Positions 61,548-64,000 of a stretch of DNA of 64,000 nucleotides are shown in pieces; within the stretch, counting starts at the first letter, position 1; each line of letters opens with the position of its first letter. This stretch comes from an uncultured Granulosicoccaceae bacterium. GTDB taxonomy: Bacteria > Pseudomonadota > Gammaproteobacteria > Granulosicoccales > Granulosicoccaceae. The translations under genes and the position numbers were made by a program. The stretch lies in NCBI GenBank assembly GCA_938035525.1, contig CALHOI010000013.1:1-64000 (forward strand). Direction: 5' to 3'. The notes beneath the pieces were generated by a model, which was not told the DNA's origin, made no database searches, and was given only the letters and a program-made list of their open reading frames with translations.

Positions 61548-63848
61548 ATGAAGAAAAATTTCTACCTGCCAATGACAGCAAGTCTGTTGTTGGGTTCCTT
61601 TATGGTTCATTCACCAGCAAGTGCATCGTCACTGGTTGTGGATGATCTTTTAACTGCCTCTAATTTGACAACGCCATGGCAAGAGTGTGGAACAGACTCT
61701 CTGGCGATCGATGTTTCTAACCTTGATGCCGGTGGGTGTGCATTTCGCACAACACCTGCTGAGCCTGGTGTGACTTACAGCATGACTTGTGGAGTACAGG
61801 TAGTTAAATACGCAAGTATTACATTGGCCTTCCTGGATGCTGACGACAACACATTAGCAACAGAGGTCACCGAAGTGTTTGAGCACGTTTCTGGCGCTTA
61901 CACAGCAACATTACAAGCACCGGCGGGCAGCGTTACAGCAGCCATTGGTATTTATGGTGAGCCGGGCTCTGCATTCCAGGACTGCGTTCTGGTTGATGTC
62001 GACCCTATGCCCGAACCTACAAAAGGATCCATTGCAGGTAGCACTTGGTTTGATGAGAGCGGTGACTCTGTCTTTGACGGTGTAGAGAGTGTTATTTCAG
62101 GTACACCGGTATCACTGATTTTTGAAGGCTCGATTCTGGACCAAACAACAACCGATGCCAATGGCCAATATTATTTTGGTAATCTGGATGTTGATGCCTG
62201 TTATACCGTTAGCTTTGGCGCTGTAGACAGCACTGTAGAGCTTGGTGCTACCGGTTCTGACAATGATGCTGGCGCCAACGGTGTGACTCAGGACATCTGC
62301 TTAACAGAACTTGATGCAGATATCGTTGATATTGACGCTGCATTTGTTGCAGTTCCTCCGCCTGAACCACCAGCAGATCTGACCATCTGTGGTGTAGCCT
62401 GGGTAGACGTTGACGGCAACGGCATGTTCGATGGCAGTGACTCAACACTGTCGCATGTAGATGTTCAATTAATCGAAGACGGTGTTGGACCAATTGCTAC
62501 TCAAGCCAGTAACGCTAACGGCAACTACGCGTTCGCTGATTTAACCGAAGGCAGCTACTCTATTCAATTTTCGATTCCTGATGGTCATGAGCCTACAGTA
62601 AGTGCAGGTAGTGCAGCCGCTGGTAAAAGCTACATTGGTGATACCGGCGCAACACCTGTTTTCAGTCTTGTCGCGCCTGAGTCATCTGATGGCACTGCTT
62701 GCACCATTGAAAATGTTAATGGCGGCTTTTTCGAGCTACCTGTAGCGCTGGAACCTACCGTTGCTAATGACGACGAAGTAACCCAGGAAGTTGGCACCGA
62801 CTTTAACGTCGCTGTGCTGGATAACGACGATGCCTGTGACGGCGTTTACGAGCTTAACCTGTTGGGTCACAATGTTCCGGGAAATGTTTCTATTAATACT
62901 GAAACGAATGAATTTCTCGTCTCCAGCACACAAGAAGCGGGTACTTACTCAATTGAATACGGAGTACGGGGTAACTGTGGTTCTTATGACACAGCGACTG
63001 TAACCGTCGAGTTAACTGAACCACCGATTGTCGTTCTGCCTGATGCGCCAGATGCACCTGTATGCCGTATCGAAACCGGTGGTAACAGTAGTAACGGTGG
63101 CGTTGACGTATTTAACGTGAATGAAAATGGTTTTAGTGCTCAGTACAACATGTACGACAGAAACAAGAACTTGGTAGTAACAGTTGATTCTGATGACTAC
63201 ACGCACAAAATCTACATTGGTCAGAGCACCAGTCAATGGCGTCAGCCGTACATTGGTAGCTGGGAAATTGAATGGAACGGTACAAACTACGGTTACTATC
63301 AAGTTTCTATTTTCTATGTATCAGCACTTGAAAATGGTGTGGAATCAGCACTCACAGAGTGTGATCGTACTTTGGTATCACCGATTGCTTTAGATCTTGA
63401 CAACAAGGGTCGGATTCAACGCATTAATGGTGAGTTCGAGGTTGACTTAAACAATGATGGTATTAACGAAGCCCTAAGCCAATGGTTTGCACCATCTGCT
63501 GGCATATTGGTTACCAGCGGCGCTAGTGGCCAAATCAGTGGTCACCAGTTGTTTGGAAATGTGCCTGGTGTTTATACAGACGGTTTTGCCGAGTTAGCCA
63601 CTTTGGATGTGAATAAAGATGGTCTGCTTAGTAGCAACGAGCTGGATGGTTTAGCCATCTGGAATGATCTAAACAGCAATACAGTTGTTGATGCTGGTGA
63701 GATGTCTAGCCTGGTCGATCATCAAATTGTTAGCCTGGGGTTACGTCACTATAAGTTTATGTCACGTGCTACAAAATCCAACGGAAAGAGCATTCTGATG
63801 GAAGATGTTTGGTTACCTCATGCACCTATGGCGGCCTTATCCAAATAA
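61548..63848 (+). CDS. Secreted multidomain surface protein: SdrD_B/Cna-B-like repeats, Ig-like segment, EF-hand/dockerin-like Ca-binding motifs
   Basis: Signal peptide; GSIAGSTWFDESGDSVFDGVESVISGTPVSLI and ICGVAWVDVDGNGMFDGSDSTLSHVDVQLI; ANDDEVTQEVGTDFNVAVLDND; DLNNDGINEALS and DVNKDGLLSSNELDGLAIWNDLNSNTVVDAGEM. Confidence 0.8.
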   Translation: MKKNFYLPMTASLLLGSFMVHSPASASSLVVDDLLTASNLTTPWQECGTDSLAIDVSNLDAGGCAFRTTPAEPGVTYSMTCGVQVVKYASITLAFLDADDNTLATEVTEVFEHVSGAYTATLQAPAGSVTAAIGIYGEPGSAFQDCVLVDVDPMPEPTKGSIAGSTWFDESGDSVFDGVESVISGTPVSLIFEGSILDQTTTDANGQYYFGNLDVDACYTVSFGAVDSTVELGATGSDNDAGANGVTQDICLTELDADIVDIDAAFVAVPPPEPPADLTICGVAWVDVDGNGMFDGSDSTLSHVDVQLIEDGVGPIATQASNANGNYAFADLTEGSYSIQFSIPDGHEPTVSAGSAAAGKSYIGDTGATPVFSLVAPESSDGTACTIENVNGGFFELPVALEPTVANDDEVTQEVGTDFNVAVLDNDDACDGVYELNLLGHNVPGNVSINTETNEFLVSSTQEAGTYSIEYGVRGNCGSYDTATVTVELTEPPIVVLPDAPDAPVCRIETGGNSSNGGVDVFNVNENGFSAQYNMYDRNKNLVVTVDSDDYTHKIYIGQSTSQWRQPYIGSWEIEWNGTNYGYYQVSIFYVSALENGVESALTECDRTLVSPIALDLDNKGRIQRINGEFEVDLNNDGINEALSQWFAPSAGILVTSGASGQISGHQLFGNVPGVYTDGFAELATLDVNKDGLLSSNELDGLAIWNDLNSNTVVDAGEMSSLVDHQIVSLGLRHYKFMSRATKSNGKSILMEDVWLPHAPMAALSK

Positions 63849-63877
63849 GCGAGTACCATTAACTAAAAGGTTTTATT

Positions 63878-64000
63878 ATGAAATTTACAAATAAAAATGT
63901 GGTAACCGGGATCGCTTTAACTGCCTCACTGTTACTGGCCGCCTGTGGTGGTTCCAGTGGTGATTCGGGTAGTGGTGCCAGCAATGTCATAGTATCTAAT
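63878..64000 (+). CDS. Putative lipoprotein, truncated at the right window edge
   Basis: MKFTNKNVVTGIALTASLLLAACGGSSGDSGSGASNVIVSN; lipobox LLAAC; open to the window end. Confidence 0.75.
   Translation, partial: MKFTNKNVVTGIALTASLLLAACGGSSGDSGSGASNVIVSN

Overview
The window is dense bacterial DNA, probably from a marine-type gammaproteobacterium (taxonomy is inference only). It has about 47 supportable protein-coding genes. I saw no tRNA, rRNA, CRISPR array, transposase or phage module. Much of it looks like accessory catabolic and transport DNA: two glutathionyl-hydroquinone-reductase-like GSTs around a hemerythrin protein, two complete TRAP transporter operons, intradiol dioxygenases, a BKACE enzyme, an epoxide hydrolase and a D-aminoacylase. 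Main highlights: (1) a tightly overlapping four-gene operon at 49400-53965 with both subunits of a cobalamin-dependent glutamate (methylaspartate) mutase, its MutL/GlmL-type partner and an exosortase-ligase-like AMP-dependent ligase. No methylaspartase is nearby, and the ligase appears to lack the A10 catalytic lysine. (2) A 1067-aa self-sufficient catabolic reductive dehalogenase fusion at 42184-45387. (3) A large LruC-like secreted protein gene split by one in-frame TAG at 39133-39135, with the reading frame intact on both sides. (4) A small exported protein resembling the VHL beta domain. (5) A C-terminal remnant of a fatty-acid hydroxylase/sterol desaturase gene. (6) A perfect 9-10-9 inverted repeat upstream of katG, next to a Fur/PerR-type regulator. 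(7) Recurrent 12-18 bp (often 15 bp) tandem microduplications across intergenic and coding DNA. Family calls come from reading the translations; no database search was run.
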